Shown here: in pieces, positions 14,701 to 25,600 of the stretch
Layout of the letters: each line of letters opens with the position of its first letter
Numbering within the stretch: position 1 is the first letter of the stretch
Source: Sitta carolinensis
Taxonomy: Eukaryota > Chordata > Aves > Passeriformes > Sittidae
Assembly (NCBI GenBank): GCA_032173965.1
Contig: JAVUNC010000006.1
Coordinates: 40,085,870 to 40,149,869 of the forward strand
Direction of reading: 5' to 3'
Length of the DNA stretch: 64,000 bases
Translations under genes and position numbers: made by a program
Notes under the pieces: model-generated
What the model was told of the DNA's origin: nothing
The model's input: the letters and a program-made list of their open reading frames with translations, nothing else
The model's database searches: none

Positions 14701-14911
14701 TGGGATGTTTATCACCCACTTCCCACCAGCCCACACAAGTGAGCTGGCTCCTGGCTAGGAGTTGGCATTGGAATCACAGAATAAAAAGCACTTGGACCAC
14801 CATGCTTCAACTTACAAGCAAGACTGACTGAGTGGTGACTGCCAATTGACCAGAAAGGTGAAGGGAAGGGATGGAACAGATGGATATCCTGTGACAGCCT
14901 GAGACTTTGTA
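11791..14911. other. Non-coding unique sequence with AT-rich hairpin
   Basis: No gene is recognised. A TTAGTTA-type repeat cluster forms the hairpin at 12735-12762, listed separately. An octamer word ATTTGCAT occurs near 14015-14025 beside a TATATATAA stretch, with no other promoter evidence. Confidence 0.55.
12735..12762. repeat. AT-rich perfect inverted repeat
   Basis: Two 13-bp arms, TAACTAATAATTA and TAATTATTAGTTA, are separated by GT. They sit within a larger run of TTAGTTA/TTATTAG units at about 12720-12773. The pattern could extrude as a cruciform or be a decayed microsatellite. Confidence 0.9.
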
Positions 14912-15000
14912 GGATCATAGAACAGTTTGGGTTGGAAGGGACCTTAAAGACTATCTAGTCCAACCAATGCTTCAGACCAAGACACTGCCAACCAAGACTC
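14912..15000 (-). mobile_element. CR1 LINE 3' tail fragment
   Basis: Read on the minus strand, this is the 3' end of an avian CR1. On the plus strand it contains GGGTTGGAAGGGACCTTAAA followed by a CTATCTAGTCCAACC segment, and the ATCATAGAA terminal unit sits at the left end. That leaves the 5'-truncated remnant typical of CR1. The right-hand limit is approximate because the sequence loses similarity after about 14970. No coding part of the element remains. Confidence 0.9.
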
Positions 15001-17700
15001 AGTATGGCAATTCACAAGATACCATTTGCAGCCAATCTCCATTAAGCCCCATAAAATACAAACATGTTTGAAGCTACCTCTGCTCAGTCACCTCTCCCTG
15101 GGAGCAGACGGACAAGTGGTAAACGCAACATGTCTGGCATGGTTTTTTTCTGGAATGAGTTAACAACAGTGCAGCTCTTCTTTTACACTATCCTAGGTAA
15201 ACAGAGGTTGTTGCTGGTACAAAGTGCCTCAAAGTGGCAGGAACAGCATTATCACTTCAGTGCTGTTTCCTGAAGGATCAATAAGCCAAGACAATCAATT
15301 CTTCTGGCTAGTCTTTATTCCCCAGGAGAAGCTGTGACTCTCATCCCCCATCGTTTAACTCTTCACAAACATAGCAACAGCCCCATTAATTCTGTCCTCC
15401 TTAAACACACATTTCCCAAACCCATGTGCCAGGAGAGATTACAGAGCAAGAACTGCTGTATCCAGATCAACATGATGTTACCAAGAGGTATGGCCCATCA
15501 CTTCAGCACAGCAGCAACATGTCTGTATATACTTGGAGCACACGGAGGCATTCTCACATCTGATACCTTTGTACAGGGCAGAGGGCCCAAAGAAACCATA
15601 GCTCTCTATCCCCAACTACTTCTCTGTGCAGGGAGTAGAAGGCAGTCCCAGAGCACCAGCTGACACTCACAGAAAGGCCTGCACAGGCAGTAGATGGCAT
15701 GAATAGTCTTCACAGAGTCACAAGAGTAGAGCCTACTTAGAGACACACAAAAGTGAGGTTCAATACTATGTAGCAAAAAGAGAGTAAGAAGGATGGGAAG
15801 AAAGCTCAGGAAGAATGAAAGCATCATGCAATTATCTGCAATATGAAAAGGGAATAGAGATTACAGGGGCAAAACAGCACCATACTCAGAGTCTGCAGTA
15901 ACACAAAGTGTTTTGCTGGGATCATGCAATTTTCCATAGACAATTGAGAATGGGGAAGCAGGAACCCAGTTAAGAGATGGACAAAACATATTTTGTCAGT
16001 GAAAGGGTCCACCCTGAACAGAACAGGGAGCCTGTTCGAGCTAGAACTAAAGAACAGCAGTGATACAAACAGCCTGGTCTAAAGATTGGCACGAACATGC
16101 TTAAAGCTGTACAGAGCAGTTTCCACCTAAAAAGCAGTGGGACTTGAGCTAGGCTCCTCGAATGTCTTTCTGAGCATTAGAGAGGATGCTGATGCAAGTA
16201 ATCTCTTCCTAGCCAATGCTGCATTCAGAAAATCCTTGTATTCCTCTCCCATGCAGAGATAGCATTCACCAATATTTATAACTTGAGCGTTGCCACACTC
16301 TCAGTGCTACAGATTGTAGACCAAAAAAAGTACAACTGAGAAAATCCTATTCACATGAGCTCTTCAACAATCTATTTGAGTTCACATCACCAACAGGGAA
16401 AGGTTGAACCCCCCTGTACCAGGCTTTGGGGACATGATGCAACAGGAAAGAATTTCTTATTTAAAGGGAAGAAGTAGAAAAATCTGCCAGTGACAATAAC
16501 TGCAATTTAAAAAGTCTAGGAAGCCTGTGGGGAAAATAAAAGTCAAAGGATGAATAAAAAAGCACACAAAAAGAAAGGAAAGCCTGCCTCTTTCTCTCTT
16601 CTCACCCAGAAAGATACCCACTAGGCCCTGTGAGCTTTAGGGGTATGTCAATTAAATGCCTGGTTTAGTACACGCCTACCAGTCATTTGTTCAGGCCTAC
16701 TACAAAAAGATGATCACAGAAGACTGGGGGAAGAACTTGTGGAGTATATTTCCTGCTGATCCAGCAAACCCAATTATGAAGAAAAAAAGAATCCATTCTG
16801 AGAGCAGCGTGAAACTTGTGAGCAGGATCATTCGCATCTCACATGGTTGAGGGAAAGGAAAGGGCAGCAACTCCTTAATGAATAAAAATAGCCACTTATG
16901 CTTCCTTCTCATATATGCTGGGCATATGCTGTCCAGTATCCAAACAGCAAGATTTAAGCTGCAAGATTCATCCCTCCAAAATAAAGTAATTTCCCCTAAA
17001 AGTGCAGCACTTTTTCTAGAGATTTTCCAGAGTGCTGAGACTTTAGAACTGTTGTTACTTTGGAGACATCATGCCAGCTAAACTATGTGCTTTAAAGTTT
17101 TTAGAGCTGCAGTATTTCCTTCCTTGAAATTCCTATACTACTGTATTTTCTAAAATACTTGTAGCATGCAAGAACACAGTAGCTTTCTTGGGAAAGTTGA
17201 AGAACAATTTGCAGTTTCCCAGTTCTTCATAAACTGTATATATGCCAGGCAAAGCTTCACTGAAATGCAGCCACCTTCAGGGTAAACAGAAGCAAGTCAT
17301 TCATAAGATTCAGCATAGCAGTGGAAAAGACAAAAAGAGAAAGAAGTGTATTTTGCCTGAAAGGTCAGCAGGAGAAACGATGTATAAACTGTTAATCAAA
17401 GTATAAACTGACCACAGCGGAATAGTGCAGGAGAAGAAAAGGCTGAGACAAAAAGAAAAGGAAACTTCGATAGGAAAGAGAAGGCAGGAAAAAAATGTTT
17501 CACAGTTTGCAGCTCAGCCACAGAAAGCTTCTGTTTCAAAGTGATCTGCTGTAGATTCCAGTGATTAGAGGGACAGAACACAATTAGTATGTATTTCAAA
17601 TGCATTTAATAAAGTACACTCTAGCTCATAGTGTTCTCCTCAGCAGGTCCAGGCACAGAGCACAAAGAGAAAGGGGCCTCAGGCGTTCACATCAGGTCGC
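15001..17700. other. Non-coding unique sequence
   Basis: I see no gene, repeat or RNA signature. All open frames are short and mutually overlapping. Confidence 0.55.
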
Positions 17701-17722
17701 AGTTTTAAATAATTTTAAAACT
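17701..17722. repeat. Perfect inverted repeat with 9-bp arms
   Basis: AGTTTTAAA and TTTAAAACT are separated by TAAT. The 22-bp AT-rich hairpin is bordered on both sides by CpG dinucleotides, in the GGTCGC and GGGCGAG contexts, within otherwise CpG-poor DNA. This could be a protein-binding palindrome. Confidence 0.9.
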
Positions 17723-18839
17723 AGGGCGAGATGCCAAATCTTACCTCAAGGTGCTACATCCAGATAGACGCATCAGCAAAAATGTCAAGTTTGGTGCATA
17801 CAGGATGACCATTCATTCACATGGCTCCAAATGAAACAGTGACTTTTTTTTAGCCAGAGTTTACCATTTTTGAGCAAGAAACCTGAAGCTTCATCTCAGC
17901 AAAGGTCACTAAGACTAAATTCAGACCTGGTGTATAGGACAACACCACCGAATGTTACATGAGAAATTAGTCTTCTATTTGCTTGTTATGCCAAAATCAG
18001 AAAACCTCATAGGTGGCTAACACAAAATATATTTAAAAAACTGTAACCAAACAAACCAATACCCCTACCAAACAACAACAAATAAAGTGAAGAGGGGCAA
18101 CTCTTGTTCCCAGCACAAACCCTCTCGTTTTCAACTATGCATCTATGCCAGTGATTCACAGTCTTTCCCATGGGCAAATCAGCCACTTGGGATTTATAGA
18201 AGATTGCTCTTTGTAGATCTTTGAGTTATTTCAATGACAGTTGCATATCATTTTACAAACAGGGAAACTGAGGAATGAGAGATATGACTTGGCCATGTGC
18301 CAGAAAACAACAGGTTTCTATCCCCATTCCTTTCCAGGACTTCTTTTCAGAAGAGAGGCAGGATCATGACACAGTCTTGATTTTGTGCAGTTCACCTGCT
18401 GCAGACAAATTTTCTAAGTCCCAGCTCAGAGCACAAAATCTTACTGCTGGCTAGTTCACAACACACCTTAGCAGCAGAGGTCCTGGGCTTGCTACAGGCA
18501 GGCAGGCCTGCTCTGTTTCAGCTACAGAAAGGTCTACTCAAGCTACCCTCACATGTATGATGAACTCATCACAAAAGCAATCAGGCATTAATTTGGTCAA
18601 TCATTCCTGTCACAGCATATACAGTTCTTCAGCTAGACTATTTGACGCAAGACTCCAGCGAAACTGAAGGGCAGAAAAAATGCCTCAAAAGGTACCAGTC
18701 TACAGAACAGAAGTAGGACAATTTAGGTACTGACCCATCCATACTTCCTTTTAATTTTTTTTTCCTTTTTAAAGAAAAGGTGACTCAAGAGTTAAGTAGA
18801 AACAAAAATAAAAAAGTATTAAAAAATTAATTTGTGTCT
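17723..18839. other. Non-coding unique sequence
   Basis: No gene or repeat is recognised in this stretch. Confidence 0.5.
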
Positions 18840-19400
18840 TCCAGGCATTAATAATAAAAAGGCAACCCACCCTCCAATCCTTCTCATTTAGAAGAGTATT
18901 TATTTGGAGTTTCTGTTAGGCGGCTGCATGCACTGCGTGCATCCTGCTTCACTGAAGAAGAGCCTTTTTGAAGCATCACTTGACTTTGTTTTAAATATCT
19001 TGCTACAGTTTCCATTTTAGCTTGTGAGATGATTATTTTCTCTCAAACTGAAGTTATACAGCAGTTGAAAATGCTGATGGCTTAACTGGTTTCCTTTTTT
19101 TTTTTTCCTCTCCACAGCAGCCCTGAGGGGTTTTAACTCTTTCTTGCAGCACTGAAATCCTGCTTTTGGAGTTCAATGTTTAACTCGCGCTGGGAGACTC
19201 ATAAATATTCGGAGTCACTCTCTCCCTCTCTGTTTGATTAGGAAATGAGCCTTTAACTCAATGTAATCCCCAAGCCATTAACAAAAAAGCCCTCAACAGC
19301 TCCACTATTAGAATTTCACTCCTAGCCCACAGAGGATTGAATTAGATTAACATAACTACCCGCAATCTGAGTTTATTTTCTGTGCCAGATAGAAATGTGT
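18840..19400. promoter_or_regulatory. Candidate conserved non-coding element pair
   Basis: Two complex blocks, 18840-19075 and 19120-19400, are separated by a T-rich tract at 19094-19110. The first contains the perfect inverted repeat ATGCAC-TGC-GTGCAT at 18928-18942. The second keeps CpGs (CTCGCGC near 19184-19190, ATTCGG near 19207-19212) and many ATTA/TAAT words. No coding frame crosses either block, and no mobile-element signature is present. An alternative reading of the second block as a non-coding exon is given in a separate entry. Confidence 0.5.
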
Positions 19401-19489
19401 CTTCAGGAAAGGAAAAGAAGAGAGCTGGAGAGCAAGCCCAGTATAATGAAATGTAAAAATAGATGAGATATAGATGGACAGACATACAG
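19118..19489 (+). other. Possible non-coding exon
   Basis: A textbook 3' splice-site pattern ends at 19117. It has a CTTAAC branch-point-like word at 19081-19086, then a run of 14 T followed by more pyrimidines, then CACAG. The first strong 5' splice-site match downstream is CAG|GTAAAG, with the boundary at 19489/19490. A second, AACG|GTAAGA, lies at 19506/19507. The enclosed 372 bases contain stops early in all three frames, so a coding exon is excluded. A UTR or lncRNA exon remains possible. No other exon of such a transcript was identified, so this is speculative. Confidence 0.18.
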
Positions 19490-20294
19490 GTAAAGTGATA
19501 AAAACGGTAAGAGAGACAGATAGCTACACAGTCTTTTATAACTGGCTGCTGGCTTTGGGGGGTTATGCAGAAGGCCCCTCAAAACACAGAACTGTTTCAG
19601 GAAGAGTATTTTTATCCTGCTTGTGTTTACTTCATAGTCTCAGGGGTTTACAGTGAGACACCTGAGCATGCTGTACTCCAGACACCTGTGCAGCAGATTT
19701 GGCACAGGTTTTATTTATAATTCCCAAGAGATGTCATACTCAGCAATGAAAGGAGAGGCGTGGAAAAGAGAATCTGCATGTCAATCATTACTTTGCAGTC
19801 AAAGAAACAAATAAACTGGGATGAAACAAAAGATGTTTGTTGGCTTTTTTAAGGAATAAAAAATAAATCATGCAACAGCGTACGTACAGTAAGATAGTTC
19901 GGAGGTTGATAGGTGCTTAATCCACAAAATGTGAATCATTAGTGAAGCAGAAACTCAATAGCAAACACTTTCTACTACATAATGCATTGGTCTTCCCTTT
20001 AACCACAGGTAACTCCTTCCCTCCAAATAAAAGTGATCCTATAAAGCATTGATCATTATGCCACAGGACAGTAATGTTTGGTTACTTTTTTTCCAAAGCA
20101 GTAATAAAAAGATATGGCAGGTAGCAAGGCAAAATACTCACACGTGGTTGAAAGAGAAGGATAAAGTCCAGCAATTATGTGGACAAAACTATAGAATAGT
20201 CCAAATAAATTCTTAAGACTGAATCTTTCTATAGCTTTATACTCGGAAGACTTCTTTGAGAATGCTCAGATTTCTGCAAAAATGTGTTGCAAAT

Positions 20295-20325
20295 GGGGGG
20301 GGGGGGGGTGGGGTGGTGGGGTGGT
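20295..20325 (+). repeat. G-rich tract, possible G-quadruplex
   Basis: A run of 14 G is followed by GGGG and GGGG blocks separated by T, GG and T, giving enough runs for an intramolecular quadruplex. It is surrounded by AT-rich DNA. Confidence 0.85.
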
Positions 20326-20499
20326 GTTGCAGTAATTTCCAAGCATAGTCATGCTAATATTGGTTTTGTGTAGGGAAGAAAATAATTAAATTTTTTTTTC
20401 AGTGATGTCTCAGTTTTTAATTCTTAGTGGGACCTCAGAGCAGCTATATGATAGATTCTTTGTTAGTTAAAGAGCCAGCAATTTAAGACCTTTAATGCT

Positions 20500-20900
20500 T
20501 TTCAGAAAAATCTGCTCTCCTTTTATTACAAAATAGCATTGCATTATTACGGAGAAGCAATAAATATAATATCATAGCAAAACAAACAGAAAAGGACTTA
20601 AATAATTTAAGTATGTTCATTTTTTAAGTAAAGCAAAAAGCCTTAATAATCAAAATGAAGTTTCACATGATGACAACGATCACAGTTTTGTTTTATTTGT
20701 GAGAAAAAAGGTGCATAGCAGGCAATGTGCTGTAATGTGCTTTTGGGGCATTATTTGGGCATATTAATTCACCTGGTTTATCCATATTCTCCTAAAAGCC
20801 TTCCTTATATCAGAATTCTGGCTGAATGATGGTGTATTCATATAGATGGTTAAAAACTTAGAAAGCATTAATATGAAGTTAAAATTTTTTCATTCCTAGT
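20500..20900. promoter_or_regulatory. Candidate conserved non-coding element (weak)
   Basis: This AT-rich, repeat-free stretch has many homeodomain-type TAAT/ATTA words, for example TTAATAATC near 20644 and CATATTAATTC near 20760. One isolated CpG occurs in each of ATTACGG and AACGATC. The resemblance to a CNE is impressionistic. Confidence 0.25.
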
Positions 20901-22229
20901 ACTTAAGCTAAATACTCCAAGTACTAAAAAATGTACATCGAAGAAATACAAAATAAAGAACTAAAGAAGAAGCCTATTTCTCACCATTCTACAGGCAATC
21001 CAAGAAATTCATCTATCAAGTATTTCTGAGAACCTGATGTTTTAACTGTGAGGCAGGTCTGGTTTTATTATTCTGTTTTTACTAGACACATTTTCCTCCA
21101 AATTATTTTAAGTTTAGGTTCATTTTATTTGTCATTACCTTCAAAATGGTAAATTGGGGGGGGGGGGAAGTTTTCTACAACATATATTTAGTGAGAAATC
21201 AATGCTAAAAAACTTGACATACCAAAATTAAAACTGTAATATTAAGATTTTGAGGGGTAGACATAGCAAGGTTATTTTCCTATACTTAGAAATAAATATT
21301 AACCCTAAATTTTGTAAAAAGATGTAACACAAACCTCTGAAGCAAAAATATGAAACAAGAAAACCTTTTATATTTTGACAAAAAATATGATATTAAAAGC
21401 TAGTAACAAAAAAATGCAGTCATTATTTTTCTCCTCTCTTCATATTTCTACTGAAAGCTATTAATAAAGAAAAATTTCTAACTAATTATTGTACTCCTTC
21501 TCTTCATATTTCTGTTAAAAACCACTCCAAAAATATATCACTGTTCAAACATTTTGCATCTTGGCTGCTTTAAAGCAAACATCTTGTTGGTGATGAGAGA
21601 GTAAGTTCCTTCTTTGATTATCACTGTGCCAACTTTGCAAAGACTTGCACCCCTCTTTTGTCATTGAAGATACTTCAGTTGCTTTGAGACTTTTAAAATT
21701 AAAGAAACATCAACTGCTCAATGATAAATGCCTTTAGTAAAAGCAAAAATTCATTGTATGTGTCTGATAAGAAAAGATTTGATATGCAGCTGGGGGGGGG
21801 TATTGGGGTTTGGGTTTCTTAATAGAGGGAAGGTTGTCGCTTGGTTCTTTTAGGACAGGACTGTTAAAGTTTCCAGGTTTGCCTTTACCAGCATGGGATA
21901 AATAGCACCTGTCCTTGGTAAGCCCTTAAGCAGAGTTACGTTATACATTGACCTTTTTGGAATGCCAGCAAACCTGACTGTTTCTATTCCCAAAACAAAA
22001 CCGTTCCACTCAAACTTTCATTTACTTATTTCCAGAGGAAAAAGCCACACTCAAATAGAGAAACTGCCTGATTTCTACAAAGTTCTGAACAACTCCTCTC
22101 CTTGTGGGTCGCACTGACCTTCCTTTGACAGAGTGAAAATCGAAAAAAATTATTACCTTTAACTAAATCAAGATGCTGCCATAATTTTTAAACCAGATTA
22201 AAGGATTTGTGCAGAGCAATGCTTAGATT

Positions 22230-22270
22230 AAAAAAAAAAAAAAAAAAAAAGAAAGAAAAAAAGAAAGAAA
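22230..22270 (+). repeat. Poly(A) with GAAA extension
   Basis: A run of 21 A at 22230-22250 continues into GAAAGAAAAA-type sequence. It looks like a mononucleotide tract that has accumulated G interruptions. No retroelement body lies upstream. Confidence 0.9.
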
Positions 22271-22359
22271 CAAAACACAAGCCCATAAATGCAATAAAAG
22301 ATAGAAGTTTGCTACTTACATGCTGCAGGCTGAGAGATGAGGCTCGAGGCTGGAGTAGA

Positions 22360-22510
22360 ATTTCCCTTGCCCTCAGGTGTTTCTAATTGCTGATTAAATA
22401 TCTTTTGGTTCTGCCTGCACCAGCCGACAGTCCCCTCTGCGTCTCTGCCTCTCTTTGTGACTAGGACACAGTACTCTGAGTCCCAACCTATAAATAGATC
22501 CTAGCTCTGT
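22360..22510. promoter_or_regulatory. Candidate conserved non-coding element (weak)
   Basis: This complex block sits between two poly(A) tracts. It contains CTAATTGCTGATTAAAT (homeodomain/MAF-like words) at about 22383-22399, two CpGs at about 22424 and 22440, and a CTATAAATAG A/T core (MEF2/TATA-like) at about 22489-22498. It has no long open frame and no repeat signature. Confidence 0.3.
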
Positions 22511-22532
22511 GATTGATATAACAGGCAGCTGA

Positions 22533-22533
<1 letters not shown>

Positions 22534-22566
<33 letters not shown>

Positions 22567-22609
22567 AAAGAAAAAAAAAAAAAAAAAAAAAAAAGAAAGG
22601 AAAAAAAAA
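22534..22609 (+). repeat. Poly(A) tract with G interruptions, 76 bases
   Basis: This is an almost pure A tract broken by single G bases and one GAAAGG. It is the longest homopurine run in the window. It produces a spurious phenylalanine-rich open frame on the minus strand. Confidence 0.95.
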
Positions 22610-25600
22610 CCCCAGGTCTTAAGCAAAGCAGCAAAAGCTGGGCTTTTAACTCTGCACTGTGCCCAGGGAGGAGTCCCCCACAGTCACCCGTGGGCATCAG
22701 AAAGAGAAAGTGCAAGGCAATTACTTTCCCAGCAGCATTACAGCAACTTGAGGCATGTAAAGCGAATGAACAAAATTCACTGCACAAAGAAGGAGAGGCA
22801 AAACACAACTAGCAGACTGCATCCAACTCTTTTGCAATTTAACAAAAATAAATGCCATTCTCAAAACAAGCTGGGAATTCTGACAGAACGAGAGAGGAGT
22901 TCAGAGTTGAGTTCTGGGGGTTGGTTCAGGCATGCTTGTATTTCTGCTACAGAACAAACTAGTGGGTAGGTTGGTAATTTAACAGCCTGGCAGTCTACTT
23001 AGGGTCTCTGCCCACAAACATTATTTGATGAGGTTGTTCCTGCTAACAAAACTAAGGGCAGTGATGGTCCCTCCCTATTGACTCAGCAGAAGTTACTTAG
23101 CTCTCAAGGACTTGAACCCTCATTTCTGCTTAAGTCCCTGGCTGCCAGGAGAAAGTGATGAGTTACAGATATCAGCAAAGCTCTCTTAGAGGCTGAGCTC
23201 AGAGCACACCATCTGGAGAGTGACTTGAGAGAACACATCACAAATGCTTCTGCTCCGATCCTCATTACCTGACACAGGGGTAATGGTCCTGGATTTTCCC
23301 ATATTTAGCACCTACAGATTCTCCTGTTAAAGCCACAGCCAGGCAAGGCCACATTTCCAGCAGGCAGCTGTTCTTCCAAGCCTTCACCCATGCCTAGATA
23401 TTCATGATGTCCAGTAGAACCCTAGTGACTAGGGAGCTTCATAGCAAATGGAATCAAAGGCAAGGCAGCTAATGATGAAGACTAGCAGAAGAGTGAGGGA
23501 GAAGAGGGAGAATAGTAGGCAGGGAGAGGGAAAACAGCTTTCATGGCACTGCTGTCTTTGGCAACATCTCCTACAATAAAGCCTAGCACCAGGTTCACTT
23601 CTGCTGGAAAAAGCACTAGTGCAGGCAGGGCAGCAGACTCACCAGCCTTCTTCTCAACATATTGCTAGGCTTGCCTAAGCTGAGATGGTAAAAAAATGCT
23701 AAACTCAAAGAGCAGGATAAAATCCTCAGGCACCAAGCCCATGCTGAACTCCATGGTTCTTTGGCTCAGTGGCTAGCAGTACCTGAACTATTTAAGCTAG
23801 TTTAGGCATGTCTACTCCACACTGCAGCTGCTGCTGTTACTTGAGTGAAGAAAGTTAGTTCAACAAGAGCAGCTATCCCAAATCAAGGCAAGGACCCACC
23901 ACATCACAGCCAATGTCTCATTCAATTTCAGCTATTGATTATATAGGAAAATACAGTAAATTCCTCTTTTTTGGCCAAATCCTACTGCATGCTTAGTTCA
24001 CCTGTGTCAGTGTCCTTTGTGTCTAAGCCAGTAAGATTTAGTCAAGGAGTTTTACCCAAAAAAATGCTGGTTTTGCTGGAGAAGGGTCTGATGAAGCACT
24101 GGGCAAAGACTCATGGCGATTAGTGATTTTCCTCAGTTGAGCTACTGTCCTGTGTGAAGTCTGGCTTGTCATTTTACCACGGCTGCATAGCCCTCAGCTC
24201 TAAAAAAACCAGAGATAACAATGCTTAACACTGTGCTTTAAAGCACTTTGATATCTACAGATGAAGACCTACAAATGAAGAGGGGGGGAAAATGTATCTG
24301 ACAGGCTGAACTCCAGCATGGAAACACACCCTCAATTGCCTGCTGGATTCTGGTCCTTCAGCCAGTTGAATCAGATCTCAGATCAAAAATTACCTGATAA
24401 ACAAAGAAAAATTTTATTTTTTCCCTCTCATTTGGGCTGGCTAGTACAAGATATTTTGGGCTTTAATACTGAGAGCTGTAAAACCTTTTACACTACCCCT
24501 TGCCATCAGAAGGAATTTTTGACACTCAGTACACAGAATAATCAGGCTGACACATGGCAGATGAAGGTCTCAAAACCTAAATCCAAAAGTCACTTTCGAA
24601 AAACTCAGCTGTAACTGTCAGAGTGTTCTTTGCTGTTATATATTGCTGACATCTAAATTTCTTCAAACACTACTCTGTCAAGCTTTGTGTTGAGTGGAAA
24701 AGCATCATCCCTGCCCCTTTACATTGTCATGGGCTAAAATGATGCTCTAGTGGGAAAATCCATGAAATAGTCTAAATCACAAGGACTTTTTAGGCACATC
24801 TCAAGCAGGTAGCTGGGAAGTTCTATTCAGTTCTTAGGTCCAAGTCCAGTGTTATCACTAGCATCCCATGTCTGCACTTCAGAAGAAGCCCTGGGCATAC
24901 CCTAGTACCCCATTCTTCCACTTTCTGCTTGAAGGGTGAAGAGGGGAGGCCTTGACAGTCAGCATGCCACAGTTGGCTGGTATGAATGAACTTTGAATGG
25001 AGTCAGCATTCTCCAGCCTCCTTCTCTGCCTTTAGACAGCAGGTTGTATGACTTTAATTGCACCCCAGTGGGTTACACAGCAATCCAGAGATCTGCTCCA
25101 GATAAAACTTCAAACACAAGTTCCCCACCCCCACTGCCAGCACCCTTGTGCACAAACACCACTTAATTCCAGACTCCAGACTCAGGGTGAGGCAGGGAAA
25201 GAATCCAAGAGTGGAGGCCATAACACTGAATGCCCACTCAAAATACTGCAAAAAGCAAGCCAAAAGATTTCAAAAGCATCTTCAGATACATTAAAACCAC
25301 AGAAATTTACAAAGATAAACATTAGTGACTTGTAGACTCTAGAAAGGCTCACCCCTTTCCTTGAGGTACCCAAGCAGAAGGTATCCTTGAGGTACCCTTT
25401 ACCCATAGTAAAGAGCAAGTGAAGTTTTGCAATATTTTCTGCTTGCTGCTTGGGAAGGTATTTTTAAAAATGCTTCTTGCTAGGGCCACTTTGATCATGC
25501 ACCTCTATTTCAGCCTCAGATCCTCAGTTCTACAGTGGATGTAAAATTTCAGTGCTTAATTTCCTTCAGACAGAGTTTGAGCCTTGCACACATAAATTTG

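Larger units (their letters stand above)
19401..22359. other. AT-rich non-coding sequence
   Basis: No gene is recognised. This is one of the most AT-rich parts of the window, with G runs at 20295-20325, about 21157-21167 and about 21791-21798. An imperfect local duplication built on TCTTCATATTTCT occurs near 21437 and 21498. Confidence 0.5.

Noticed and set aside
22488..22808. 106-codon minus-strand frame rich in phenylalanine
   Set aside because: It is simply the translation of the 76-base A tract.
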